This document shows, in pieces, positions 32,899 to 45,212 of a stretch of DNA of 64,000 bases. Within the stretch, counting starts at the first letter, position 1. Each line of letters begins with the position of its first letter. Origin of the DNA: Lolium rigidum (Eukaryota; Streptophyta; Magnoliopsida; Poales; Poaceae); the NCBI RefSeq assembly GCF_022539505.1, contig NC_061513.1, positions 350,095,696-350,159,695 on the forward strand, read 5' to 3'. The notes under the pieces were generated by a model. That model was not told the DNA's origin and searched no databases. It saw nothing but the letters and a program-made list of their open reading frames with translations. The position numbers and the translations under genes are program-made.

Positions 32899-35494
32899 GC
32901 ATCCCCAAGCTTAGTTACGCTCGTCCCGAGCAGGTAAAACGATAACAAAGATAATTTCGGAGTGACATGCCATCATAACCTTGATCATACTATTTGTAAA
33001 GCATATGTAGTGAATGCAGCGATCAAAACAATGTATATGACATGAGTAAACAAGTGAATCATATAGCAAAGACTTTTCATGAATAGCACTTCAAGACAAG
33101 CATCAATAAGTCTTGCATAAAAGTTAACTCATAAAGCAATAATTCAAAGTAAAGGCATTGAAGCAACACAATGGAAGATTAAGTTTCAGCGGTTGCTTTC
33201 AACTTGTAACATGTATATCTCATGGATAATTGTCAATGCAAAGCAATATAACAAATGCAATATGCAAATATGTAGGAATCAATGCACAGTTCACACAAGT
33301 GTTTGTTTCTTGAGGTGGAGAGAAATAGGTGAACTGACTCAACAATAAAACTAAAAGAATGGTCCTTCAAAGAGGAAAGCATCGATTGCTATATTTGTGC
33401 TAGAGCTTTTATTTTGAAAACATGAAACAATTTTGTCAACGGTAGTAATAAAGCATATGTATCATGTAAATTATATCTTACAAGTTGCAAGCCTCATGCA
33501 TAGTGTACTAATAGTGCCCGCACCTTGTCCTAATTAGCTTGGACTACCGGATCATTACAATGCACATGTTTTAACCAAGTGTCACAAAGGGGTACCTCTA
33601 TGCCGCTCGTACAAAGGTCTAAGGAGAAAGCTCGCATTGGATTTCTCGCTATTGATTATTCTCAACTTAGACATCCATACCGGGACAACATAGACAACAG
33701 ATAATGGACTCCTCTTTTATGCATAAGCATGTAGCAACAATTAATAATTTTCTCATATGAGATTGAGGATGTATGTCCAAAACTGAAACTTCCACCATGG
33801 ATCATGGCTTTAGTTAGCAGCCCAATGCTCTTCTCTAACAATATGCATGCTTAACCATAAGGTGGTAGATCTCTCTTACTTCAGACAAGACGGACATGCA
33901 TAGCAACTCACATGAAATTCAACAAAGAGTAGTTGATGGCGTCCCCAGTGAACATGGTTATCGCACAACAAGCAACTTAATAAGAGATAAAGTGCATAAT
34001 TACATATTCAATACCACAATAGTTTTTAAGCTATTTGTCCCATGAGCTATATATTGCAAAGGTGAATGATGGAATTTTAAAGGTACCACTCAAGCAATTT
34101 ACTTTGGAATGGCGGGAAATACCATGTAGTAGGTAGGTATGGTGGACACAAATGACATAGTGGTTGGCTCAAGTATTTTGGATGCAGGAGAAGTATTCCC
34201 TCTCGATACAAGGTTTAGGCTAGCAAGGCTTATTTGAAACAAACACAAGGATGAACCGATGCAGCAAAACTCACATAAAAGACATATTGTAAACATTATA
34301 AGACTCTACACCGTCTTCCTTGTTGTTCAAACTCAATACTAGAAATTATCTAGACCTTAGAGAGACCAATTATGCAAACCAAATTTTAGCATGCTCTATG
34401 TATTTCTTCATTAATGGGTGCAAAGCATATGATGCAAGAGCTTAAACATGAGCACAACAATTGCCAAGTATCACATTACCCAAGACATTAATAGCAATTA
34501 CTACATGTATCATTTTCCAATTCCAACCATATAACAATTTAACGAAGAAGAAAACTTCGCCATGAATACTAAAAGCTAAGAACACATGTGTTCATATGCA
34601 ACAGCGGAGCGTGTCTCTCTCCCACACAAGGATGATGTAATCCAATTTATTCAAACACAAACAAAAACAAAAACAAACAGACGCTCCAAGCAAAGCACAT
34701 AAGATGTGATGGAATAAAAATATAGTTTCAGGGGAGGAACCTGATAATGTTGTCGATGAAGAAGGGGATGCCTTGGGCATCCCCAAGCTTAGACGCTTGA
34801 GTCTTCTTGATATATGCAGGGGTGAACCACCGGGGCATCCCCAAGCTTAGAGCTTTCACTCTCCTTGATCATGTTGCATCATACTCCTCTCTTGATCCTT
34901 GAAAACTTCCTCCACACCAAACTCGAAACAACTCATTAGAGGGTTAGTGCACAATATAAATTAACATATTTAGAGGTGACACAATCATTCTTAACACTTC
35001 TGGACATTGCATAATGCTACTGGACATTAGTGGATCAAAGAAATTCATCCAACATAGCAAAAGAGGCAATGCGAAATAAAAGGCAGAATCTGTCAAAACA
35101 GAACAGTTCGTATTGACGAATTTTAAAATGGCACCAGACTTGCTCAAATGAAAATGCTCAAATTGAATGAAAGTTGCGTACATATCTGGGGATCACGCAC
35201 GTAAATTGGCATAATTTTCTGAGCTACCTACAGGGAGGTGGACCCAGATTCGTGACAGCAAAGAAATCTGGAACTGCGCAGTAATCCAAATCTAGTACTT
35301 ACTTTTCTATCAACGGCTTAACTTGGCACAACAAAACAAAAAACTAAGATAAGGAGAGGTTGCTACAGTAGTAAACAACTTCCAAGACACAAAATAAAAA
35401 CAAAGTACTGTAGCAAAATAACACATGGGTTATCTCCCAAGAAGTTCTTTTCTTTATAGCCATTAAGATGGGCTCAGCAGTTTTAATGATGCAC

Positions 35495-36232
35495 TCATAA
35501 GAAATAGTATTTGAGGCAAAAGAGAGCATCAAGAGGCAAATTCAAAACAACTTTAAGTCTAACATGCTTCCTATGCAAGGGAATCTTGTACACAAACAAG
35601 TTCATGAAGAGCAAAGTAACAAGCATAGGAAGATAAAACAAGTGTAGCTTGAAAAATTTTAGCACATAGAGAGGTGTTTTAGTAACATGAAAATTTCTAC
35701 AACCATATTTTCCTCTCTCATAATAACTTTCAGTAGCAACATGAGCAAACTCAACAATATAACTATCACATAAAGCATTCTTACCATGAGTCTCATGCAT
35801 AAAATTATTACTCTCCACATAGGCATAATCAATTTTATTAGTAATAGTGGGAGCAAATTCAACAAAGTAGCTATCATTATTATTCTCATCAAGTGTAGGA
35901 GGCATAGTATTATCATCATAAAAATTACTCTCCATAGTAGGCGGCACTAAAAGACCAATATCATTATAATCATCATAAATAGGAGGTAAAGAATCATCAA
36001 AGTAATTTTCCTCCTCAATTCTTGGGGGACTAAAAATATCATGCTCATCAAAGCCAGCTTCCCCAAGCTTAGAATTTTCCATATCATTAGCAACAATGGT
36101 GTTCAAAGCGTTCATACTAATATCATTGCTACTAGCATGCAAATAAGATTCCATAGGTTTTTTAATTTTCGCATTAAACCATTCATGTCTTGACTCAGGA
36201 AATAGAATAAAAAGCTCACAGATGTTTTCCAT
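35495..36232 (-). CDS. Element A ORF, 245 aa, no recognised domain
   Basis: The intact ORF lies about 130 nt after the primer-binding site, in the position where gag normally sits. It begins MENICELFILFPESRHEWFN, has an acidic, Asn/Asp-rich middle (PPIYDDYND, PPTLDENNND), and a basic-then-hydrophobic end (PMLVTLLFMNLFVYKI) that could form a membrane segment. No zinc knuckle, protease or reverse transcriptase motif is visible. Element D carries a clearly homologous intact 248-aa ORF at 45213-45959. Conservation in two separately inserted copies suggests it is or was functional for mobilisation, but the role is unknown. Confidence 0.7.
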   Translation of the reverse strand: MENICELFILFPESRHEWFNAKIKKPMESYLHASSNDISMNALNTIVANDMENSKLGEAGFDEHDIFSPPRIEEENYFDDSLPPIYDDYNDIGLLVPPTMESNFYDDNTMPPTLDENNNDSYFVEFAPTITNKIDYAYVESNNFMHETHGKNALCDSYIVEFAHVATESYYERGKYGCRNFHVTKTPLYVLKFFKLHLFYLPMLVTLLFMNLFVYKIPLHRKHVRLKVVLNLPLDALFCLKYYFL

Positions 36233-36392
36233 TATGCCTTACTAGTGTAAACAAAAAACAAAAAGTTGCAATTGCAGGATCTAAAGGAAATAGCTTCGAG
36301 TACTTACAACAGCGAAAATAGCTTAGTAGCCAGGATCCGGAGTGTGAGTACCTTTTACCTTTCCTCCCCGGCAACGGCGCCAGAAAAGTGCT

Positions 36393-37901
36393 TGATGTCT
36401 ACGTTCCCCCTCCTTTCCTGTAGACAGTGTTGGGCCTCCAAGAGCAGAGGTTTGTAGAACAGCAGCAAGTTTTCCCTTAAGTGGATCACCCAAGGTTTAT
36501 CGAACTCAGTGGAGGAAGAGGTCAAAGATATCCCTCTCATGCAACCCCGCAACCACAAAGCAAGAAGTCTCTTGTGTCCCCAACACACCAAATAGGTGCA
36601 CTAGTTCGGCGAAGAGATAGTGAAATACAGGTGGTATGAATAAATATGAGCAGTAGCAACGGTGCCGGAAAATAGCTTGTCAGGCGTGTAGTTGATGGTG
36701 GTAGTATTGCGAGCAGTAGTAACGCAAGAAAAACAAGAAACAAGCAGACGATAGCGATATTTAGGAACAAGGCCTAGGGATTACACTTTCACTAGTGGAC
36801 ACTCTCAACATTGATCACATAACAGAATAGATAAATGCATACTCTACACTCTTGTTGGATGATGAACACATTGCGTAGGATTACACGAACCCTCAATGCC
36901 GGAGTTAACAAGCTCCACAATTAATGCTCATGTTTAAGTAACCTTATAGTGTAAGATAGATCAAAGGACTAAACCAAGTACTAACATAGCATGCACACTG
37001 TCACCTTCATGCATATGTAGGAGGAATAGATCACATCAATATTATCATAGCAATAGTTAACTTCGCAATCTACAAGAGATCATGATCATAGCATAAACCA
37101 AGTACTAACACGGTGCACACACTCGTCACCTTTACACACGTGCAGGAGGAATAATACTACTTTAATAACATCACTAGAGTAGCACATAGATAAATTGTGA
37201 TACAAACTCATATGAATCTCAATCATGTAAAGCAGCTCATGAGATTATTGTATTGAGGTACATGGGAGAGAGATGAACCACATAGCTACAGCGGAGCCCT
37301 CAGCCTCAGGGGTGGATTACTCCCTCCTCATCATGGAGGCAGCGATGGCGGTGAAGATGGCGGTGAAGACGGCGGTGGAGATGGCTCCGGGGGCAATTCC
37401 CCGTCCGGCAGGGTGCCGAAACAGAGTTCTGTCCCCCGAATTGGAGTTTCGCGATGGCGGCGGCGCCCCTGGAGTCTTTCTGGAGTTTCGTCAATTGGTA
37501 CTGCGTTTTTAGGTCGAAAGGGGTTTTATAGGCGAAGAGGCGGCGCAGGGGGGCGCCTGGGGGCGCCACACCCTAGGCCGGCGCGGCCAGGGTCTGGCCC
37601 GCGCCGCCATGTAGTGTGGTGGCCCCCTGGCCCCTCTCCGACTCTTCTTCGGTGTTCTGGAGCCTTCCGGGAAAAATAGGAGGTTTGGCGTTGATTTCGT
37701 CCAATTCCGAGAATATTGCCCGAACAGCCTTTCCGGAACCAAAAACAGCGAGAAACAAGCAATCGGCCTTTCGGCATCTTGTTAATAGGTTAGTTCCAGT
37801 AAAATGCACGAATATGACATAAAGTGTGCATAAAACATGTAGATAACATCAATAATGTGGCATGGAACATAAGAAATTATCGATACGTTGGAGACGTATC
37901 A
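36393..37901 (-). repeat. 5' LTR of element A
   Basis: This LTR of 1,509 bp runs on the minus strand from TGATACGTCTCCAACG (37901) to the CGTAGACATCA end (36393). The next bases on the minus strand are AGCAC and the tRNA-Asp primer site. Confidence 0.9.
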
Positions 37902-37906
37902 CCTAT

Positions 37907-39842
37907 CCCTGACCTCAACCACATCCATGTGGGTGCCAACTCGGGACCGGCTCCTGTAAAGAAGGCATTGGTGATCCCGTCAAAGAACATGCCCGTGCCT
38001 CGCAAGTTTTTTGATGGAATGTGGAATCCTATGCCAGACAACGAGGAATTCCATAAACCCATATGCTTGGTCGTCCATTATCATTTTCCAATGGCCTTGT
38101 GGTACCCAATGATCGACAGGAATACTATGCCGAAGACAGGGACACCTACATGCACGTTATGATCAATGGTGGTGGCTTCTTCCCGGATGATGGCATTGGG
38201 ATAGAAGTAATAACTCAAGGGTACGACATCGATGTGGAGCCTTTGTTCGATCAATATGGACAGCCAATGAGCCAAGACACCGTTGTGGATGTTGATGCCA
38301 AGGGTGAGAGTGACGGCGATGGTGATGCCGACGGCCAGGACCTGGGCAGCTTCGCCAGCACCGGTGATCCAAAGAAGAAGGTGGGCCAAATGACCACTGG
38401 CTATACCGGCGAAGAAGATCAGTGCCTTTGAAAATATTGGGTTGCAATTAGCCAAGATCCTATTTGTGGTGCCGGGAAAAAAGGAGGTCTTATTGGAGGA
38501 AGGTCACCCAAAAATTCCCTGAGCGCCGGCAACAAGCTTCCTTCCGAATTCATAGCGACCGCAACCAACTATCAATCCAAAAAGGATGGGGCTACATCCA
38601 ACAAGAAACAAGTTTTGTGCAGCGAATGATCGCTTGGTTTCCCACATGGTGTGTAGCCTTCGTGGTGGCCATGTGGTAAGGTCATTGCCATTTTCCTTCC
38701 GCCTATGAACATTCTTGTGCATTTTAGCACATCTAACGGTTTGCAAATGTGTGTGTTCCCCGTGCTTTGGAGTACTTCAAGGTTATTTGGAAGAAGGGAT
38801 ACCACAAGGTCCAGTGTTGGAGGAGGGTCAAGGATTGCCCCAAGTGGAGGCTAGGCTATATGAGGCCTACAAACATAGCATCAAGAATGGGAGTAGAGGC
38901 GACCATTGATCCTCGAGAAAAAGCCCCGGGCAAGGTGCCCTTCCATCTCAGCCAAGGAGCCACAAGGCCACCAAGGAAAATCTGATGTGTGATGCTTTGA
39001 CACTTGTGTTGAGTGAGACCTTGAAGGCGTTAATGGCTGAGAAAGAGGAGGCCATTGTCAAGAGGAGGGAGAAGAGGTGCCGAGAGAAAGAGGCCATATG
39101 TGCCACCTTCATCGACCTCACCAAACAAGCTATACAAGTCCAAACGTTTGAGGCTGAGGGCAAGTTGCTCGTGGAGGAGAGCCAGATGCTCGCCGACTTG
39201 AGCCTCATGGTGCCAGGACAAAGGGTTGGTTTGAGAAGAAGCGAGCCATCATCCTCCATAGATGTTGGCTCAACACCTCTCGCTCCTAAGAGGAAGAGAA
39301 TCAATCATCTTGAGTTGGTGAGCAAAGATTGGAAGGGTATGCCTACGGAAGAGTTTATCAAGGCCCGAATCAAATTTAATCCCTATGAGCATCCGCCAAC
39401 TGATATGGATGAAATGTTATATTGCAAGATATGTCACCATATATATGAGTTCTTTTGTGGCGGATTTGCACACCCAGTTGTTCGCCAAAAACATATGGAT
39501 GTTGATTTCATTGCTGAGCATTATCCAGAGGCGATGGCCATATGCAAGCATCATGATGTTGTCAAGCTCGAGCCCCTCGAGCAATACTACAGTGTTGAGC
39601 TAGTTATGCAATTCTATACTCTGCCGTTCACTTCCATGAGGATGATGCCGACTTGGATGAGTAGCAGAAAGTGGTACACTCGCACCTTGTGCATTGTTGG
39701 GTTATGAAGTGAAGGATCCATGTGACTCGTACTACAGGAGGATTCACTCTCCAAAGAACTCTTACCACTTTGATATGTATCTCTAAGTCTTCTATACCCC
39801 TGGAGATGGTGAGTTGTATGCTCCCTACATTGTTCATATGAC
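37907..39842 (+). pseudogene. Myb/NAM-type and putative plant transposon protein ORFs, continuation
   Basis: The sequence continues from 31394 with PDLNHIHVGANSGPAP, then changes frame several times: 38063-38431 (VEPLFDQYGQPMSQDTV), about 38740-38900 (CWRRVKDCPKW, a NAM-associated C-terminal pattern), and from 38985 a charged helix (KALMAEKEEAIVKRREKRC, MLADLSLMV). From about 39250 a second unit reads APKRKRINHLELVSKDWKG, then FNPYEHPPTDMDEM, then LEPLEQYYSVELVMQFYT. That part resembles the putative plant transposon protein family (Transposase_32-like, recalled). Frameshifts and stops mean no intact product. It is cut at 39842 by element B's LTR, and the remainder was not found in the window. 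Confidence 0.6.
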
Positions 39843-41442
39843 TGATACGTCTCAAACGTATCTATAATTTCTTATGTTCCATGCTACTTTTATGATGATA
39901 CTCACATGTTTTATACACATTATATGTCATTATTATGCATTTTCCTGCACTAACCTATTGACGAGATGCCGAAGAGCCAGTTGCTGTTTTCTGTTGTTTT
40001 TGGTTTCAGAAATCCTACAAAGGAAATATTCTCGGAATTAGACGAAATCAACGCCCAGGGTCTTATTTTTCCACGAAGCTTCCAGAAGACCGAAAGGGAA
40101 ACGAAGTGGGGCGACGAGGCGCCGACACAACAGGGCGGCGCGGCCCAGGTCTTGGCCGCGCGGCCCTGGCGTGTGGGGCCCTCGTGTCGCCCCTAAACCT
40201 ACCCTTCCGCCTACTTAAAGCCTTCGTCGCGAAACCCTCTGTACCGAGAGCCACGATACGGAAAACCTTCCAGAGACGCCGCCGCCAATCCCATCTCGGG
40301 GATTCAGGAGATCGCCTCTGGCACCCTGCCGGAGAGGGGAATCATCTCCCGGAGGTCTCTTCATCGCCATGATCGCATCCGGATCGATGTGTGAGTAGTT
40401 CACCCCTGGACTATGGGTCCATAGCAGTAGCTAGATGGTTGTCTTCTCCTCATTGTGCTATCATGTTAGATCTTGTGATCTGCCTATCATGATCAAGATC
40501 ATCTATTTGTAATGCTACATGTTGTGTTTGTTGGGATCCGATGAATATTGAATACTATGTCAAGTTGATTATCAATCTATCATATATGTTGTTTATGTTC
40601 TTGCATGCTCTCCGTTGCTAGTAGAGGCTCGGCCAAGTTGATACTTGTAACTCCAAGAGGGAGTATTTATGCTCGATAGTGGGTTCATGCCTCCATTGAA
40701 TGCGGGACGAGTGACGGAAAGTTCTAAGGTTGTGGATGTGCTTGTTGCCACTAGGGATAAAACATCAATGCTTTGTCTAAGGATATTTGTGTTGATTACA
40801 TTACGCACCATACTTAATGCAATTGTCTCGTTGTTTGCAACTTAATACCGGAAGGGGTTCGGATGATAACCCGAAAGTGGACTTTTTAGGCATAGATGCA
40901 TGCTTGGATAGCGGTCTATGTACTTTGTCGTAATGCCCTGATTAAATCTCATAGTACTCATCATGATATATGTATGTGCATTGTTATGCCTTCTTTATTT
41001 GTCAATTTCCCAACTGTAATTCGTTCACCCAACATGCTATTTATCTTATGGAAGAGACACCACTAGTGAACTGTGGACCCCGGTCCATTCTTTACATCTG
41101 AAATACAATCTACTGCAATACTTGTTCTTTACTGTTCTCCGCAAACAAACATCATCTTCCATACTATACGGTAAATCCTTTGTTTACAGCAAGTCGGTGA
41201 GATTGACAACCTCACTGTTACGTTGGGGCAAAGTTCTTTGATTGTGTTGTGCAGGTTCCACGTTGGCGCCGGAATCCCTGGTGTTGCGCCACACTACACT
41301 CCGTCACCAACGACCTTCACGTGATCCTTGACTCCTACTGGTTCGATAAACCTTGGTTTCTTATCGAGGGAAAACTTGCTACTGTACGCATCACACCTTC
41401 CTCTTGGGGTTCCCAACGGACATGTGTTAACTGCACGCATCA
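39843..41442 (+). repeat. 5' LTR of element B
   Basis: This 1,600-bp LTR runs from TGATACGTCTC to ACTGCACGCATCA. CTACTTAAAG near 40210 is a likely TATA region. It is the same subtype as solo LTR C. Confidence 0.9.
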
Positions 41443-41684
41443 AGCACTTTTTCTGGCGCCGTTGCCGGGGAGATCAAGACACGCTGCAAGGGGAGTCTCC
41501 CACATCCAATCTCTTTACTTTGTTTTTGTCTTGCTTTACTTTATTTTATTTACTACTTTGTTTGCTCTTATATCAAAAATACAAAAAAATAGTTGCTAGC
41601 TTTACTTTATTTACTGTCTTGTTTGCGTTCTCTATATCAAAAACACAAAAAATTAGTTACTTGCATTTACTTTATTTTATTATC

Positions 41685-42558
41685 ATGACTAGTCCTGTAG
41701 TTGTTACTCTATCACCTGAGGAATCGATCTTCACTTTTAAACAAAGTAGTGAAGAGAGTTTTAAAGAAGCTTGGTCTAGAATTTTTGATTCTTATAGTAA
41801 AACTGAACCTAAAATGACCCTAAGTTTGCTTCTTAGTAACTTTTATTTTGGGCTTATTCTTCGCTATAGATATGCCTTGGATGCTCGTAGTGGGAGGAGA
41901 TTTCCTTCACTGTGATGGGGATCAAGCTTTTAATGCCATAAAAAAATTGGTTACATCATCTAGCTCCGCTAATAATTTTGATCCATCTCTTGTTAGCATT
42001 TATAATAGATTAAACACTCTTGAGACAAATGTATCTTGCTTAAAAGAAGGGTATAGTCGGATTCGTGAGCATTTTGATTATGTTCCAATAAACTCTGAAC
42101 CTTCAAAGTGGGACCCTACTATTAAAGTTACTATTGATGGTAAAAAAAATTAATGCCCGTTGTGATATTATGACTGAATTTTGCCTTATGTCTGAAAGTA
42201 TTTATGAATCTTTGACACTTTGGGGACTTACTGAAGGTGGAGAAGGAATAACTCTTACTGATAACTCTGTTATAACTCCTAAGGGAATAGCTGAAGGAGT
42301 ATTCACAACCCTTCTTGGAAGAACGGTATCCACTGATTATCTCGTTATTGAATGTGTAGGGATAGGACAAATCACACTTGGAAGATCCCTGCTGAAACTC
42401 TTGGGAGCAACCATAGGTGTGGGGAAAGGCACTCTAAATTCCTTTGTACCGGGATGTGGTCATATACTCCCTAAACCAAAGAGTAAGAAGTAGAGTAAGA
42501 AGGGTAGGCGCAAAGCCCCTGGTAAGAATGCCAATGCTTCATCTCTTGATAATACTTG
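41685..42558 (+). pseudogene. Gag/protease-like ORF of element B, frameshifted
   Basis: The start (MTSPVVVTLSPEE) is followed by a gag-like core (LLLSNFYFGLILRYRYALDA). The frame breaks at about 41884, where GATGCTCGTAGTGGG replaces the GATGCTGTAGTGGG expected from element E. It breaks again in the A-run at about 42142. The last third (CLMSESIYESLTLWGL, TVSTDYLVIECVG, LGRSLLKLLGA) resembles a retroviral-type aspartic protease fold, but an obvious DTG or DSG catalytic triad is not seen. The homologue is 57809-58685 in element E. The first break matches the CTG/CTCG signature found across the window. Confidence 0.65.
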
Positions 42559-43515
42559 ATTCACACTTTCTGCGCCTAGCTGAAAGGCGTTAAAGAAAAG
42601 CGCTTATGGGAGACAACCCATTATTTTACTTCTGCACTTTTGTTTTATATTTGAGTCTTGGAAGTTGTTACTACTGTAGCAACCTCTCCTTATCTATATT
42701 TTATTGCAGTGTTGTGCCAAGTAAGTCTTTGATAGTAATATTGATACTAGATTTGGATTACTCCGCAGAAACAGATTTCTTACTGTCACGAATTTGAGTA
42801 GCATTCTCTGTAGGTAACTCAGAAAAATCTGCCAATTTACGTGCGTGATCCTCAGATATGTACGCAACTTTCATTCAATTTGAGCATTTTCATCTGAGCA
42901 AGTTAAGTGCCCCAGAAAAATTCGTCTTTACGGACTGTTCTGTTTTGACAGATTCTGCCTTTTATTTCGCATTGCCTGTTTTGCTATGCTTGATGGATTT
43001 CTTTGCTCCATTAACTTTCAGTAGCTTTGTGCAATGTCCAGAAGTGTTAAGAATGATTATGTCACCTCTGAATATATGAATTTTCAATTATGCGCTAACC
43101 CTCTAATGATTTTGTTTTGAGTTTGGTGTGGAGGAAGTTTTCAAGGGTCAAGAGAGGAGGAGGATACAATATGATCAAGAAGAGTGAAAAGTCTAAGCTT
43201 GGGGATGCCCCCGTGGTTCATCCCTGCATATTTCAAGAAGACTCAAGCATCTAAGCTTGGGTATGCCTGATGCGTGCAGTTAACACACGTCCGTTGGGAA
43301 CCCCAAGAGGAAGGTGTGATGCGTACAGTAGCAAGTTTTCTCTCAGTAAGAAACCAAGGTTAGCGAACCAGTAGGAGTCAAGGAACACGTGAAGGTTGTT
43401 GGTGACGGAGTGTAGTGCGGCGCAACACCAGGGATTCTGGCGCCAACGTGGAACCTGCACAACACAATCAAAGTACTTTGCCCCAACGTAACAGTGAGGT
43501 TGTCAATCTCACCGG

Positions 43516-45045
43516 TGATACGTCTCAAACGTATCTATAATTTCTTATGTTCCATGCTACTTTTATGATGATACTCACATGTTTTATACACATTATATGT
43601 CATTATTATGCGTTTTCCGGAACTAACCTATTGACGAGATGCCGAAGTGCCAGTTCTCGTTTTCTGCTGTTTTTGGTTTCAGAAATCCTAGTAAGGAAAT
43701 ATTCTCGGAATTGGACGAAATCAACGCCCGAGCATCTTAGAATTCCACGAAGCTTCCGGAACACCCGAGAGGTACCGGAGGGGAGCCCCGGTGGCCCCAC
43801 ACGTGTGGGCGGCGCGGCCAAGGAGCCGGGCGCGCCGCCCGTTGTGTGGTGGCCCCGGACCCCCTCCGACTCCGCCTCTTCGCCTATTTAAAGGTCCCCG
43901 ACCTAAATCTTCGATAAGAAAAAGCCACGGTACGAGAAACCTTCCAGAGCCGCCGCCATCGCGAAGCCAAGATCTGGGGGACAGGAGTCTCTGTTCCGGC
44001 ACGCCGCCGGGATGGGGAAGTGCCCCCGGAAGGCTTCTCCATCAACAACACCGCCATCTTCATCACCGCTGCTGTCTCCCATGAGGAGGGAGTAGTTCTC
44101 CCTCGAGGCTAAGGGTTGTACCGGTAGCTATGTGGTTAATCTCTCTCCTATGTACTTCAATACAATGATCTCATGAGCTGCCTTACATGATTGAGATTCA
44201 TATGAGTTTTGTATCACTATTAGTCTATGTGCTACTCTTGTGATGTTATTAAAGTAGTCTATTCCTCCTTCACGGTGTAATGGTGACAGTGTGTGCATCG
44301 TGTAGTACTTGGCGTAGGTTATGATCATAATCTCTTGTAGGTTAGGAGTTAATTATTACTATGATAGTATTGATGTGATTTATTCCCCCTTCATAGTGTA
44401 AAGGTGACAGTTTGTATGCTATGTTAGTACTCGGTTTAAATTGCAAAGATCTATTATGCTCTAAAGGTTACTTAAATATGAACATCGAATGTTGTGGCGC
44501 TTGTTAACTCCGGCTTGAGGGAGCTCTTGTAGCCCTACACAACGAATGGTGTTCATTATCAAACAAGAGTATATGTAGCACAAAGGAAGAGAACTTATTT
44601 ATTTATGTGATCAATGTTGAGAGTGTCCACTAGTGAAAGTATGATCCCTAGGCCTTGTTTCCAATACGCAATCATCGCTTGTTTACTTGCTTTTACTGCA
44701 TCTTTACTTCCTGCAATATTACTACCATCAACTGCACGCCAGCAAGCACTTTTTTGGCGCCGTTACTACTGCTCATATTCATTCATACCACTTGTATTTC
44801 ACTATCTCTTCGCCGAACTAGTGCACCTATACATCTGACAAGTGTATTAGGTGTGTTGGGGACACAAGAGACTTCTTGTATCGTGATTGCGGTGGTTGCT
44901 TGAGAGGGATATCTTTGACCTCTTCCTCCCCGAGTTCGATAAACCTTGGGTGATCCACTTAAGGGAAACTTGCTGCTGTTCTACAAACCTCTCGCTCTTG
45001 GAGGCCCAACACTGTCTACAAGAATAGAAGCACCCGTAGACATCA
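43516..45045 (+). repeat. 5' LTR of element D
   Basis: It runs from TGATACGTCTC to CCCGTAGACATCA. The TATA-like CTATTTAAAG at 43884-43893 follows a GC-rich block, and transcription would start just downstream. Confidence 0.9.
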
Positions 45046-45212
45046 AGCACTTTTCTGGCGCCGTTGCCGGGGAGGAAAGGTAAAAGGCACTCATACTCCG
45101 GTCCCAGGTAACTAAGTACTTTTCTATTGCTGTTGTGTGTGTGCTCGAAGCTATTTCCTTCAGATCCTGCAATTGCATCTTTTTGTTTCTTGTTAAACAC
45201 TAGTAAGGCATA

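Larger units (their letters stand above)
31395..37901 (-). mobile_element. Element A: complete Athila-like LTR retrotransposon, non-autonomous
   Basis: Two LTRs of about 1.5 kb (31395-32898 and 36393-37901) flank a 3.5-kb interior. The target duplication CCTAT lies at 31390-31394 and 37902-37906. The primer site is TGGCGCCGTTGCCGGGGA on the minus strand (36382-36365), complementary to tRNA-Asp, as in the Athila lineage. The interior has one intact ORF (35495-36232) and a long non-coding 3' region, with no protease, reverse transcriptase or integrase. The 6.5-kb copy sits inside the Myb/NAM transposon ORF. The left LTR ends CGTATCG rather than CGTATCA. Confidence 0.92.
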
